DNA of 64,000 bases from Pleodorina starrii (GCA_030267565.1 BRXU01000021.1:1892501-1956500), one strand, 5' to 3'; positions 34,601 to 64,000 are shown, counted from the stretch's first letter. The notes: a model not told the origin generated them from the sequence alone. Numbers and translations are program-made.

Positions 34601-36673
34601 CTACGCCCGCCCGCCCGCCCGGCCCTTTGCAGCCTTTGCAAGCCTGTAGTAGAAGCGCTTCAAGGAGCCTGCCCTACCCATCACCCCGACGTAGACGCAC
34701 ACAACACCACGGGAGCGCCCCCCTCCCCGAGCACGTACGCATTACCACACATGCGCACAGCCCCCATCAGCACCACCACCACCACCAGCGCCACCAGCAC
34801 ACAAACGCTCCCCCAGACAGCCGGTCGTATGCCGTCCGCCCATCTGCTTGCACGCCCGGGAGAACCAGGGACAGGACAAGATTCGCCTGCGGCCGCCCCC
34901 TCTCCCCCCACCCCCACCCCCGGCGCCCCTTCCGCTCACCGCTCCGCTCTCCGTGGCGGCCAGTGAGTGTTCAGAGCCGCAGGCCACGCTGCGCACCCGC
35001 TCACCCTGCAGCACCAGCAGTAGCGGCAGAACCAGCAGCAGAACCGGCACCAATTCGTTGTAGTAGCAGCAGCAGGACCAGAAGCAGCAGCGGCAACCGA
35101 GCATCGCAAACCGCCACGACCCAGGATCAGACCAGGGTCAGAGGTAACGACCCGTTCAGGATCAGGTCAAAACTCCCGCCAGCGCACCCACCTTACCCCT
35201 CTTCCCCACCCACCCACCCTCTTGCGTCGCCTCCGTCCCGTCGCTGCGGTTCCTTTGTACCACACCTCACCCCCATACACACCCCACCCATACACACCCC
35301 CCCACCTGCAGCGCCACCACTCGCTGCGGCGAGAGGCAGTCGTTGGTGTGTCCCAGCCCCAGCTGGCCGTTCTGGTTGCGACCAAACGTGAACAGCTCCC
35401 CCGTGTCGGCCGCCACCACCAGCGTGTGCGTGTCGCCACACGCCACACGGGACACGGGCCGGCCGGAGAAGAACTCAATGGGGCGAGGCACGAACACGTC
35501 GTTGCAGTCGCCGTGACCCAGCCGGCCAAAGTCGCCCCTGCGCGGGCGGGCGGAGGGGAAGGGGAAGGGCAAGACGCAAGAAGAGGGAGACTTGGGTGAG
35601 ATGGGAGGAGTTGAACGGGGAGAACTTGGGTGGGATGGGTTGAGTTGAGTTGGGTGCTTCAACGGTGGTGTTGGTTGCCAGGTTGTGGGTCCGTTGCGTT
35701 GCGGAGTTGCACTGGTGAGGGGCCGGAGGGGGGGCAGCGGTACGGAAGGCTGCGGCGGCGGGGCACGAGATGGCTGCTGGCGGGTGGGCGGATTAGCGCT
35801 GGGGACAGCTGGGGAGGCGGGTGCGGGTTGGCGCGCGGCTGCAGGCTGGGAGGCGGGAAGCGCGCGACGGACGGCGCGCGCGCCTCTTCCTGCCCTGCCC
35901 TGCCGGGCGGCGGGCTGGTGAGTCATCTGCGCTGCAACAAATTAGGGTTTACAGCTGAGGAGCAAGGGTTCGCCTTCGCAAGGCGTGGCGCCCTCGAGTG
36001 CCTGGAGTGCGTGCACGGCTGTTTTCGCATTCCTTGTTCCCGGGTGGCATGCATCCTTGAGTCGCGGGCATGGTGAGGTGGAGAGGACAGCGCAAGGCAG
36101 TGATTGCGGCGAGGCGGCCCCGCGCAGGCAGTTTCCTACAACATATAGTGTTCCATCCCCTCCGTGTGCACAGCCACAGCCATAACTCGACCGGTAGCAT
36201 TCCTGCATTGTCTGCTGACTGTGCCAACAGTGTACGGATGGCAGTTCCTTCAGTTGCGTCGGTTGGACTTTTGCGCCAGAATGAGAAGCCTGTAGGCGCC
36301 CGTGCGCTTGACCAGAACGGCGGGGTCTGTCCGAAGACCGACCAGTGAGCTGCCGCTAGGGGTTGGATCAGAAGTTGCTGTCCGAGGAGCCGGCGCCCAG
36401 GCACCGGGTTGCCCGGGGTTGAGACAACGGGTCTGTGATCCCGTCGTCGATTGCTCACCATCCCCAGCTGTAGACCTGACCCCTGGATGGCGCGACTGCA
36501 ATCGTGTATTCTGCTCCGCAGACGACGCTCTCGATCCCCGCATCCGTCAGGGCATTGATTGCCTTTGGTGCAAGGCACTCGTCTGCTTGGCCATGGCCCA
36601 ACTGGCCGTCCTCACCACGTCCCCACGAGGCGACGACATCACAGCCTGCGCGCGTCGCGGTGCAGGAGTGCAT
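31687..36673 (-). CDS. UVR8: UV-B photoreceptor UVR8 (seven-bladed RCC1-type propeller)
   Basis: UV-B photoreceptor: a homodimer that splits when core tryptophans absorb UV-B, after which the monomer binds COP1. Exons, minus: 36459-36673 (5' end uncertain), 35306-35537, 34940-35005, 34279-34337, 33865-34014, 33518-33644, 32980-33176, 32147-32260, 31687-31894; phases agree, 455 aa from 36673. All seven blades are present, from SWGRGEDGQLGHG to SWGRGVNGQLGHG. GWRH occurs three times: CGWRHSA, GGWRHTM, CGWRHTL. Their tryptophans (about 212, 264, 318) are spaced like Arabidopsis W233, W285 and W337. The C-terminal VP motif is intact across a splice junction (DRYAVVPGADEP), and the end is KKARISTELH, comparable to the basic tail of plant UVR8. 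The N-terminal strand that precedes SWGRG in plants is not recognised. Either the protein starts at 36673 or an upstream exon joins the acceptor at 36645. Confidence 0.93.
32268..32362. repeat. 12-bp minisatellite at a UVR8 splice acceptor
   Basis: GGGACCAGATCC units, about eight, in the UVR8 intron; they run to within about 10 bases of the acceptor of exon 32147-32260. Read through, they would encode Gly-Pro-Gly-Ser repeats, but the acceptor phase places them in the intron. Confidence 0.8.
32497..32540. repeat. Inverted repeat (hairpin) in a UVR8 intron
   Basis: CCCCTTCGGACTGTCCT (32497-32513), a 10-base loop, then AGGACAGTCTGAAGGGG (32524-32540): 16 of 17 positions pair, and the other is a G-T wobble. 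The GGACTGTCC core recurs at about 44087, 51380 and 60001. Confidence 0.85.
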
Positions 36674-37795
36674 GGGTCGGTACGCGCAGGGACGTTACGG
36701 GGCAAACGCAATCTTTGATGCCACATAAGCTTTAAGATTTGGGGTATCAAGAAAACAGATGCTTGATTTTCAACTTGAAAAATTGATACAGGATTACTTA
36801 CTGAGCAGAGCGACGGAATGCGATGACCCACAGGAGACCCCCACAACGCAGGGGTCTTCCTCGCTAGTTCTGGCTAATGTTTCCTCCATTCCTTACGACA
36901 TTCAAAAAAATGCAACTATGGAATCTACAGGGCCGGCCGTCGGGGGGCAAGGAGGTCGCGCCCACCGGCCCCGGAAGCGATCGAGCGCTATGCGTTCAGA
37001 ATTTGTATGCTGTGCGGCATCCAATATCCCTGGTACTAAAAAAAGTATAGGATAAGGCAGGTCAGCACGCCAACCAACTCAGGCCTAGTCAATCTCGGGA
37101 TAATAAAACGATCAGCGGTAAACGTGACAAAAATTGCGCATCATGCCCTCAAGAGCGTAGGAAGTCGGAGCTTCGGTCAGCAATTTTTCGACTTCTTTCC
37201 GTACAGAGTACGACAGTCCTGGAGTTCATGACTTTCGGAAAGGTCGCCACCTTGCTTTGCGGTCTTGGGGCCTGATAGAGTAAAGGCGAAGATGATCCTT
37301 ATTGGCCCCACCTTCCTCCTACCCTTGCCCACGTTTGTGGGAAGCGGCCATTTTTCGAGCCAATACCTGCACCATGCAACGGTGGCACACGCAGAGGTAG
37401 GATTCCGCTTTGTCTTCTAACACACCGCACGCCCGACTAGCCGGCTTCCGGGGGCTTCCGAGCCTGCAACACACTGACGGACCGGCTTCGCGCGAACCCT
37501 GTGCTGAGTTGTCTTCCTGTCTACCTGTGCGATTAGGTTGCGGAGAGGCAGGTCCAATCGCGCGGTGCCGCGGCGCTGTTGCCTGCCAAACGTTTTTCGC
37601 GCCTAACGGTCCGCTGAACGACTCACATGCTACTTGGGCTAGATCAACCTGACTGCCATTCGCTCTCCACGATGCTTGAGCCCCGAGGCAGCAGCAATCT
37701 TTTCGGCGCATTGGCCGCGTCCTCCCCCTCCTCCACTTCCTCCCCATCGTCCGTTACCCTCCCTCCCACACCCGCTGCATGCACCCGGCCAGCGA
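36674..37795. other. UVR8 upstream region
   Basis: Contains the UVR8 promoter and possibly an unlocated UVR8 first exon. A 98-codon plus-strand ORF at 36759-37055 is A+T-richer and resembles nothing I know. The 36770-37260 stretch is A+T-rich relative to the genes. Confidence 0.45.
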
Positions 37796-38357
37796 ATGCT
37801 GGAACACCGTCGGGGTTGCGAGCGCTACCATGACGCCGTGGCTTACACCGCCTGGAAGCTGCAGAAGCGCATCAAAAAAGACATTGGCTTCAAGGCGAGT
37901 GACGGTGTGAGATGACTGTCAAAGCGCCGGCGCAGCAGCAGCAGATGGCATCGTCCGATGGATCGCGGAAGACGCGTACCCCGTGCTTGGCTTGGGAAGC
38001 GGCTCGGGGTTTGTGGATGTTGAGGCCTTTCTCGGGTCTTTTCTTCTCCGGAAGACCCCGGGGAAGACCCCGGGGCAGTATTGCCAAGCAAAGCAAAGCC
38101 CGCTTTTTGTGAGCCGCCGGGTTCCGGTTCCGGAGCCAGTTTGTTCAGGTGCTTCACGCTCTGCTTGCATGGTAACTTCCGTATGAGCTGTTTGCACCTG
38201 CCTGCCCGCCAAACACCTTCCCCCACCTGCCCGCTTTCCGCAGATCTGGGCCGTGTACAACGACTGTACGACGCTGTACGTGACGTACTGGAAGCTCTGC
38301 TACTTCTTCTCAACGCTTTCGCGGCTCATGGAGGCGCTCTCCGGCAGCTCCCTCTAG
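37796..38357 (+). CDS. Unknown small protein or C-terminal fragment, two exons
   Basis: Not recognised. Exon A (37796-37894) reads from MLEHRRGCERYHDAV to QKRIKKDIGFK. Exon B (38244-38357) reads from IWAVYNDCTTLY to SRLMEALSGSSL and ends at a TAG. The junction is in phase if the intron uses a GC donor (AAG then GCGAGT), the same donor seen at a PRP16 intron (57261). A GT donor 13 bases further (GTGTGAG) would instead put exon B in a frame ending RIKSAPDPT. Both exons look like amphipathic helices with aromatic residues. Real 5' exons may be missing. Protein existence is an inference from codon style and splice sites. Confidence 0.3.
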
Positions 38358-38479
38358 AGCGCCACGAACGAATCAAATCCGCACCTGACCCCACATGACG
38401 TGGCCCTCCTCCTCCTCGGAGCGGGGTGCGGCTGCCCGTCACCTGAGAAGAAAACAACGTGATTCTTTTGCTGAAAACC

Positions 38480-38480
<1 letters not shown>

Positions 38481-38523
<43 letters not shown>
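38481..38523. repeat. (GT)n microsatellite
   Basis: About 21 uninterrupted TG units. Confidence 0.95.
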
Positions 38524-38526
<3 letters not shown>

Positions 38527-40374
38527 ACTGCTCTGCGCAAAGACCGATAGCGGTCGCCCCAGCGCGAGTCCTTTACAGTCCTCACAGGAGGGCTGTGTAC
38601 CTGGCTGGCGCGTAAAGGGAGAAGGGAGAGGCATGTACCTGGCGGCCGTTGCCGCGTGTACTGCACTGTACCACATTGCACTGTACGGCACTGAACAGTC
38701 CAGGCATTTGCTTGTCTCTAGTGTGTTTTTGCATCGCCCCGCGAGTTTCGTAGCCCCTGGACTCGGGGTCCTGTGTCCCGGTCTTCAAATCCTGACAACA
38801 GATGTGGCGAGATTTTCTTGGCGAGATTTTCTTTGGCGAGATTTTTTCTCGTCTTTGAAAGGGGTTTTCAGTGCAACGTCCGCATCCCTTTCCGTTTTGG
38901 TGGAGGTCCAGCCAGCCAGCCCTCTTGCCCGTGCTCTCGTTCGTCTTGGGCTCATGCCCGCCCGCCCGGGGGGCCGCGCTGCGTCTGCGGCAACGGGCGG
39001 CGGGCGGGATTGACCGCCTGTGTTGCATTTGCACGTGTACTGTACGTCGGTGGGCAGCTCTATGCCACCTGTACCATAAATGAGGGATGCGGCGGCGTCC
39101 GAGCTTTCGTTTCGAATATTTCTGTACTTTTCTGATCCTGTACTTTCCCACTGCACCCAACATTCGATCGGTTGGGCGTGCGGTGTTGTGTGTGCCCGAG
39201 TTGCTTTCGAGTCAACGCGTACCGGTGCTTAGCGGCTTTGCGCATTTGGGGTGCGTGGAGGGCGCGCTGTTGCGTTGGGGGTTGAGTTGGTTGGGGCGGC
39301 GCGGGCGGCGTTGCCTGGCACGAGACATGCCGTTGTTCCCACCATGATGGACGGTTGGCCCTGCCGCGGCCGCAGCCGCAGCCGCTGCCGGGCGATGGTG
39401 CATGAATCTACGGTAGAGCTACGGTCGGTAGGGCAGAAGCAACAAACAGATGCATACATCTGTATGCATTGATGGAGATTAAGGATAATCCTAGATATCT
39501 AGGTAGCCAGCTAGGGATTCAAGCGCCTACCAAGGGGGGCCGGGGGGAGAGAGGCAAGTGGCACCAGTACACAATCCAGTCGCGGCGGGGGCTGCGTCCA
39601 GACAATGATGGCCACCTGCTGCCTCTGTCTGTGCATCGTTGTACGGTTGTTGCGTCTGAGGCCGGGCTCCACGACGGTATCTTCTTCTTACTGCCCCCAC
39701 CCCGCCCTCGCGTTATGAATAATGGCGGGCGGGCATCGTGGTGCCGTCGCCTTATCCTGCCAATCCAATCGCACTTTTGGTCGAAGTTGGGATGGTTTTT
39801 CTCTTGTTGTGTTGCTGTTGGAAGACTTGGAGCTGCGATGGAGAGGCGCCGGGACGGCGCCCGGCCCGCCCGCCTAGGAGACATGGTAGGTGCTAGGCAG
39901 GCATGTAAATAACCCATATGTACGTGCCCATGGCGCTGACGCCCGGACAGCTCGCAGTGTGTCCGCCGCTCAGCTCGCGCTCTGTCTTTGTGTCTGCCTG
40001 CCTGCCCTTTTCGGAACGAGGAAAAGGGGAAGGAGAAAACGGGAATGCTGTGCGAGAATAAAGTCGTCGATGGGGGGAACGTGGCGCCTGGCGACGCAGC
40101 GACACGGCGATTGCTCGAGGGGTGGTGGTGTCACGGTGTCGCTGGTTGGGGACTTGGTGTGTGTATGTGTGTGGTTGTTGCTGCTGTGGGCTCCAGGCTC
40201 CGGTTGGGAGGGTAGAGCCAGCGGGCCAACGCACTGCAGCAGCGTCACAGCTCGCAGGCAGGTAACGGTAACGGTACCTATCAAGCCTCAAACAACCGGA
40301 TGACCCACACAAGCAGCTCCAAGTGCTCTCCAAGCTCCGAACCCCCCCCCCCCAACCCCCCGTCTCCGTGTTTT

Positions 40375-40465
40375 CGCTGCGATACCGTATCTTCTTTCTT
40401 ACCCCCGCTCCCGTACCGGTGACCTTATACGATGGGTCCACGTAAAGGCCGTAGCCCGTAAACTG
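40375..40465 (-). repeat. Composite of dispersed families A and B
   Basis: CGCTGCGATACCGTATCTTC with a T-rich tail and ACCCCC (A), followed by GGGTCCACGTAAAGGCC and GTAGCCCGTAAACTG (B, diverged). Intergenic, so the family is not strictly intronic. Confidence 0.55.
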
Positions 40466-41067
40466 TTATGTAGCAGAAGAAATCCGCAGCGGGGGAGGGC
40501 CGCCAGTTTCAAGGCGGTGGGAGGCGGCTATTGCAGATGCCGCCAGGGCACACAGAGCGAACACACAGCGCGTTCACCCCCGTCAAACGAGTCGGTCTCC
40601 CGGAACCGAGCGACTCCGCCTTCAGCCCCAAAGCCGCCCGCGTGTTCCAGCATGCGTGTTCCAGCTCGCGCCCGACCCGACCCGACCCGACCCGACCCAC
40701 ATCAGAGCAGCTGCAGCACCGCAACTTGAGCGGTCTGGCGGCAGGCGCGCCCCCACCGCCTTGGAACCCAATCATCCTTGCCACACCATGTTTCCTCATA
40801 TGCCACCAGGCTCCCAACTCCTACGCCGCCTCGGGGCCTCCCAAGCACCAACACCGACGCAGGGCTTCAATGGCAGCCGAGGGCTCAAACCTCGATACCG
40901 GCTCCCCAGCACGCCGACTATAGGGTCCCGACACTATGTCATGTTCCCCCGCCCCCTCCGCCCCCGCCTACAGGTCCCTGCTCCTGCCTCCCACACACAC
41001 ACACACACACACCAGTGCACGCTCCCTTTCTATCAGCCCATCCCCAACCTCAAGCTCCCCGCCCCGC

Positions 41068-41999
41068 CTACCGGTCCCCCCCCGCCGGCTGCCCCGAGCC
41101 TCCCGGCCCCCGCCGCGGCTGCTGCTGCTGCTGCTGACCCCGGCCCCGGAAGCCGCCCGCCCCGTCTTGACCGCCGCCGCCCTGCTGCCCTTCCCGCCTG
41201 TACTGCCCCTGCCCCGGACGGTCGCTCGGCCTCTGCCTCTGCCCCTGCGCGCGGCCCTGCCCCTGAGCCGCGTCGGCCGCGGCCGTCGCCGCCGCCGCCT
41301 GCGGCGGCGGCGGCGACGGCGCCGCCGCTGCTGGCGGCTTCGCCTCCAGCGCCGCTGCCGCCCGCGCCATCTCCTCCCGCCGCAGCCGCTCCTCCAATAT
41401 CTGCTTCTCCACCTCCGCCGGCGGCAACCCCAGCGCCTGTTTGAACTCGGCGCTCGTGGCCGAGCACCACAGCTGCAGCAGCCGCAGCGCCAGGCCCGGA
41501 GACGACAGCTGCAGCGCCGCGTCGGCGTCGGCGCCGCCGCGCCCGGCCGCGTCGTACAGCGCGTCGACGTACTGCGCGTACTTGAGTACGGCATAGGCGT
41601 ACTCTGCGGGGGTCATCTTGGAAGCGTCCAGCGCCGTCGGCCTGGCCGCCCACGCCGCCGCCGCATCGGCGGCGGCGGCGGCAGCGGCGGCGCCGTCGCT
41701 GGCGTCGGACGGCGGCGGCGGCGGCTGCCCCTGGAGCGCCGCCTCGTGGGCGTTGAGCAGCTCCGCATCAATACGCGCCAGGAGCTCCGCTGCGACGGCG
41801 GGATCCAGGCCGTACGCCGCCGCCGCCGGCTGCGAATCCGCCCCCGCCTCCGCCTCCGCCGGCGCCCGCATCAGCTCCAGCTGCTGCTGCATCCTTTGCC
41901 GCAACAGCCTGCCATACGCATCACCACCACCGCCCTCCTCCTCCTCTACCCCCGCCTCCGCCGCCGCGCTCGCGACCGGCGGCGCCGGTCGCTGTCCCC

Positions 42000-42030
<31 letters not shown>

Positions 42031-43068
42031 CCGCAGCCGCCAGGCCGTGAACTCCGGCACCGCGTCCATCGCGGCGCGCCGCGCCGCCAGCCCCGCCCAC
42101 ACCAGCGGCCTCAGCACGCGCAGCACGGCGCCCAGCTCCTCCCGGAACAGCGCCTCGGGGCTGCGCGGCGCCGGCAGCGTCACCGCCGGCGAGCCGAGCA
42201 CCTGTCGGCCGGCGGCTTCGCCGCCGGCCGGCGGCGGCGGCGGCGGCGGCGGCGCCGCCGCCGCGCCGCCGGCCAGCAGCCGCCGGACGTCCGTCGGCAG
42301 CTCCAGTCGCTGCGCGCTGGTGACGTCGATCCGGATCTGCACTCCGGTGAACTGGTAGATCTTGACCGCTTCCAGAAGGCGCCGCAGCTCGGCGTCAGAG
42401 TTGGTGGCGGCGGACAGCACGGTCTTGTACTCGCGCCGCTCGAATTGCTCCATGCCCTGCTTGTCGATGTGCGGGCTGCGCAGCAGCGTGAAGCGCGTGC
42501 GGCGCCACGGCAGGCGCACGTCGCGGCGGGAGGTGGCGCCGAGCGCCAGCGCCAGCGGCGCGTCGGAGGGGGAGGGGCTGCCGGTGGGGAGCGCGGACAG
42601 GCTCTTGGGCGCGAAGGCGAGCATGAGCAGGTCGTCGAGGACGTTGCAGGCCATGTCGACGTAGCGCTTCTCAAATCCCTGGACGGAGATTTCGATGGCG
42701 TAGGCGCCGGCCGGGCGCGGGGCTGCGGAGGTGGAGGCAGCTGGGTTGCGGGCGGGAGAGGGCGTGGCGGAGGCGTAGCGTCGGGCCCAAGCCGAGGTTG
42801 GAGTCGGAGAGGCTGATGCATCGGCATCATCTGCAAGATCGTGTGAGAAGGCTGCGGTCCTTATCGTTCGCCAGCTATGTTGCAAGGAGCGGCTGTGGAG
42901 GGCGGGTGTTTTAGCTGATGATGCCGGGGCGTCAACATCCGTAATCGGTGCGTGTGTCAACAGGACAAGCGCTTGCTGTAGCGCTGTCGGAAGTGATCCA
43001 CGCGCATGCTGCAGGGCCCAGGCGGCCCGCAGCGCCGAAGATTGCATAATCGGCAGGGGATTGCTCAA
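41068..43068 (-). CDS. Mitochondrial ribosomal protein uS10 with long C-terminal extension
   Basis: Small-subunit ribosomal protein S10, which binds near the head of the 30S-type subunit. It is a single uninterrupted ORF of 666 codons, unusual here because the other confident genes have at least four exons. The N-terminal 120 residues look like an organelle presequence; SAWARRYASATP (about residues 91-102) resembles a plant-type mitochondrial processing site (R-x-Y before A/S). The S10 domain spans about residues 120-230: YAIEISVQGFEKRYVDMACN, RTRFTLLRSPHIDKQGMEQF and VKIYQFTGVQIRIDV match the family in order. About 430 further residues follow: Ala-rich stretches with predicted helices (e.g. 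TALDASKMTPAEYAYAVLKY, PAEVEKQILEERLRREEMAR) and a Gly/Arg/Gln-rich end. Bacterial S10 is only about 100 aa. Mitochondrial rather than plastid location is inferred from the presequence. Confidence 0.8.
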
Positions 43069-43526
43069 GGCCGCAGCCAGCCAGTACCTAGCATCCAGTC
43101 ATTATCGTTAATCCCCAACAGCAAACGAAATTGGGACACACTCGTAAGTCGGCAAGGCAACTTTTGGCGGAAGCGTACGGCATCACTTCCCGGCAGTTGA
43201 ATGTTGCATTCTCTACTGCAAACAGACTTGCTGCGATCACCATGAAGGCTAAAATGCCTACTTGATGAACTGAGCCCTTCAGTCTCTTCTGACAACTAGA
43301 ACCTAGCGTCCCAGCTGTTTCTCTCAAGCTACTCCGACCCGGATTAGGGATACGTTTTTACCGACGCATATAATCGAAGCGTGTTCTGCTGTTAAGACCA
43401 GCTGTCGCCGCTCGGGATTCGGTGCGCACGACAATCTGAACTGCTGAAGGAACAAAGCGGGGGCGTAGCTGCGCTTACAGCACCGAGCACCTTACCTGTG
43501 TCGCCCTGCTCGAGCGCGTCGTCGCG
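43069..43526. promoter_or_regulatory. Divergent promoter interval, uS10m / PRP16
   Basis: 458 bases separate the start codons of two housekeeping genes transcribed outward, so the interval must hold both 5' UTRs and promoters. No TATA box is convincing. The uS10m half is A+T-richer and the PRP16 half G+C-rich. Confidence 0.6.
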
Positions 43527-62332
<18,806 letters not shown>

Positions 62333-64000
62333 AGGGACGCGGGGATGCGGGACAGCAGCGCCCGCACACGGCCGAGGGATGTGTGTGTACGCATACCTGT
62401 GTGGACGTGTGTATTTCGCGCGCCGCCGCTGCGACTGCTGCTGCTGCTGCTGCTGGGCGCTGGGCACCGTGTGAGCCGCAGCCACGTGCCCCTACCAGAC
62501 CCTACCCGACCCGACCCGACCCGACTTCGGTGTCGGTGTCTGTGTTGGTGTCGGTTGATCAGCGGGTGGTGGTGCAGCGGATCAGTGGAGGCAGCAACTG
62601 CTGGACCGGCCGCGGAATCAGAGGGGAGGCCAGAGGGGGCCCCCGGGAGTGGGGAGTGGGGGGCAAGGGGGTGGGCATTCGCTGCTGCGTGACCAGTGAG
62701 AGCTTTCTGATCAGAAGAGAGACGAGTGGCACCGGGGCCGGGGGAGAGGGCGTCAGTGGGTGGGTACACGGGGCGATCGCGGCGGGGTGGTCGCCTGGGA
62801 GGGTGGTAGACTGTGGGTTGGGGGTGGTGGCGGGGGGGGGGGGCGCCGCGGTACGGCAGTGAGGCTGATCAGGTGAGGCTCCAGGTGTGTGAGGTGTGTG
62901 AGGTGTGTGTGCAGGGGCCGAGGCGGGGGGGGGGGGGCGGGGCGGGGCAGACAGCGCTGTGAGGATGCATCCAAACATTATAGTACATACACAACAGGTT
63001 TGAGACATGGTCTCCCTCACACCCATACAGGCACAGGGGGAGTGGGCGATCGAACGCACCCACCCTGGGAGGGAGGGAGGGATTCGCGGAGGCCGGGTTC
63101 GCGGGCTGGCATCTCCACCTCTGCCCGAGGTACGGACTGTACCTTTGTACGGTACCGTTTGTCGGCGGCAGTCCTGAGCAAAGCCTCCCCAACACCCGCC
63201 GCCCCAGCTTCTCTGTTGTTGTTGTTGATGTTGTTGTGTCACATATCGGGCCTCCTGGCTGGTTTGTTTGTTCATGAAGTACACCGTATGAGCGCTGGTG
63301 GACGTGAAGAGGTGCCCCTGCGGGAGCGTTAGCCGCGAATGGATGCGGGTCTTGGATGCGGCAAAGAGCGGCAGCTGCGTTCACTTTGTTGTGGGGATCA
63401 GCTGTGTGTATGCGACTTTACTGAAGTATCGGCAGTGGTAATCGTAGTTGTAGTAGTCGGAGTAGGGCGTTTAGACACCGTTGCGGGCTGACCATCCCTC
63501 GGGGTCGGGGTCGTATCGTACCATATCGACTCATATCGCCTGTGGCACTCTCAACTATTCGGGACAGCTGTAAAAACGGCGGAAGGGCGGAGGGTCGCAT
63601 CTATCAAACGGAGATCAATGCCTCTGGACGAGTCCGGGGACAAGCTCGCAACCCAAATCCCCAATCCAGACCATATTGGGACTCCCCCTGTACGACATCC
63701 TTCGCAACGCGAGGACGGCTGAGAGTGCCGACTACGGTAGTTACAGCGAGGGGGCGGAACGGTGTCTCCCCCGCCTTCCCCCGGCCTGCGCACGCTTGTT
63801 GGTTGTGATTTGGGGGGAGGGAATGTGGGTGCGTGGGGGGTAGAGTAGGCCGACATCCCGGGCGAAAGGGAAAGGGGCGGTCGGGGCCCTCCCCTCCCGT
63901 TGACTCCCTCAGGCAAGGAGCGCAACAAAGCACAGCACAGCACACAGCACAAGCAGCTCCCCGAACATCGTGCGGACAACCGTCAGCATCAGCATCAGCA
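62333..64000. other. PRP16 3' UTR and downstream region
   Basis: No further gene is supported. A TGTAA at 63569-63573 (plus) is a candidate PRP16 poly(A) signal, which would make a 3' UTR of about 1.2 kb. It includes a GAGGTGTGT tandem near 62890 and GTT runs near 63220. Confidence 0.45.
63569..63573 (+). terminator. Candidate poly(A) signal TGTAA for PRP16
   Basis: Chlorophycean-type signal on the coding strand downstream of the PRP16 stop; I noticed no earlier TGTAA between 62333 and here. Confidence 0.4.

Larger units (their letters stand above)
38358..41067. other. Intergenic region upstream of the uS10m 3' end
   Basis: No gene supported. Contains a (GT)n microsatellite (38481-38523), a triple direct repeat of TTGGCGAGATTTTCT-like units (38797-38850), a 9-bp-arm palindrome (39450-39469) and a composite A/B repeat (40375-40465). 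It also has a CGACC/CCCGA tandem at 40672-40698. The uS10m 3' UTR should lie at its right end. Confidence 0.5.

Noticed and set aside
36759..37055. 98-codon plus-strand ORF beginning MLDFQLEKLIQDYLL
   Set aside because: The start looks protein-like, but the rest is low in structure, no splice partners were found, and it lies where UVR8 5' sequence is expected.
40936..42816. 626-codon plus-strand ORF
   Set aside because: It is antisense to uS10m in Ala-rich, G+C-rich coding sequence, which suppresses stops in the complement. It is Arg/Leu/His-rich with no family motif, while the minus strand has a clear S10 domain.

Overview
The window looks like nuclear DNA of a volvocine (Chlamydomonas/Volvox-type) green alga. 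It is very G+C-rich and its genes are cut into many small exons. Introns mostly start with a G-rich GTGNG donor and carry long poly-pyrimidine or poly-purine tracts. Interstitial arrays match the Chlamydomonas-type telomere unit CCCTAAAA, and the proteins group with green-lineage families: a chloroplast tandem-domain ArsA/Get3, UVR8, a RIN2/RIN3-type RING ligase, a plastid rubredoxin, and a secreted lipocalin with a PPSPPPSP linker as in volvocine wall proteins. There is no bacterial operon, phage or CRISPR structure. Exon models were built by hand from splice sites, reading phase and remembered family sequences; no alignment was run.

Layout, left to right: (1) 1-11284, minus: a tandem-domain ArsA/Get3 ATPase (ARSA2-like), 19 exons visible, 3' end beyond the window. 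(2) 13004-14578, minus: a small plastid rubredoxin with a C-terminal membrane anchor, 4 exons, 142 aa. (3) 16345-23543, minus: an AMFR/gp78-RIN2/RIN3-type multispanning RING-H2 E3 ligase, 10 exons, 845 aa. (4) 26205-30030, plus: a secreted lipocalin with low-complexity inserts, 7 exons, 402 aa. (5) 31687-36673, minus: the UV-B photoreceptor UVR8, 9 exons, about 455 aa, with the three core tryptophans and the C-terminal VP motif. (6) 37796-38357, plus: a weakly supported two-exon fragment of unknown function. (7) 41068-43068, minus: an intronless mitochondrial ribosomal protein uS10 with a very long C-terminal extension. (8) 43527-62332, plus: the DEAH-box splicing helicase PRP16/DHX38, 34 exons, 1445 aa, all phases consistent, two introns with GC donors. 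It shares a 458-bp divergent promoter interval with uS10m.

The genes do not form one pathway. They are independent housekeeping, organelle and light-response genes: chloroplast protein targeting and assembly, ER-associated degradation, UV-B signalling, mitochondrial translation and pre-mRNA splicing. The most interesting unexplained structure is non-coding. At least four short sequence families recur, almost always inside introns and in both orientations, across the ARSA2, RIN2-like, UVR8 and PRP16 regions and in intergenic DNA. There are also two strong inverted repeats that would form hairpins, telomere-like DNA beside a splice acceptor, and several minisatellites, one about 1 kb long within a single PRP16 intron.
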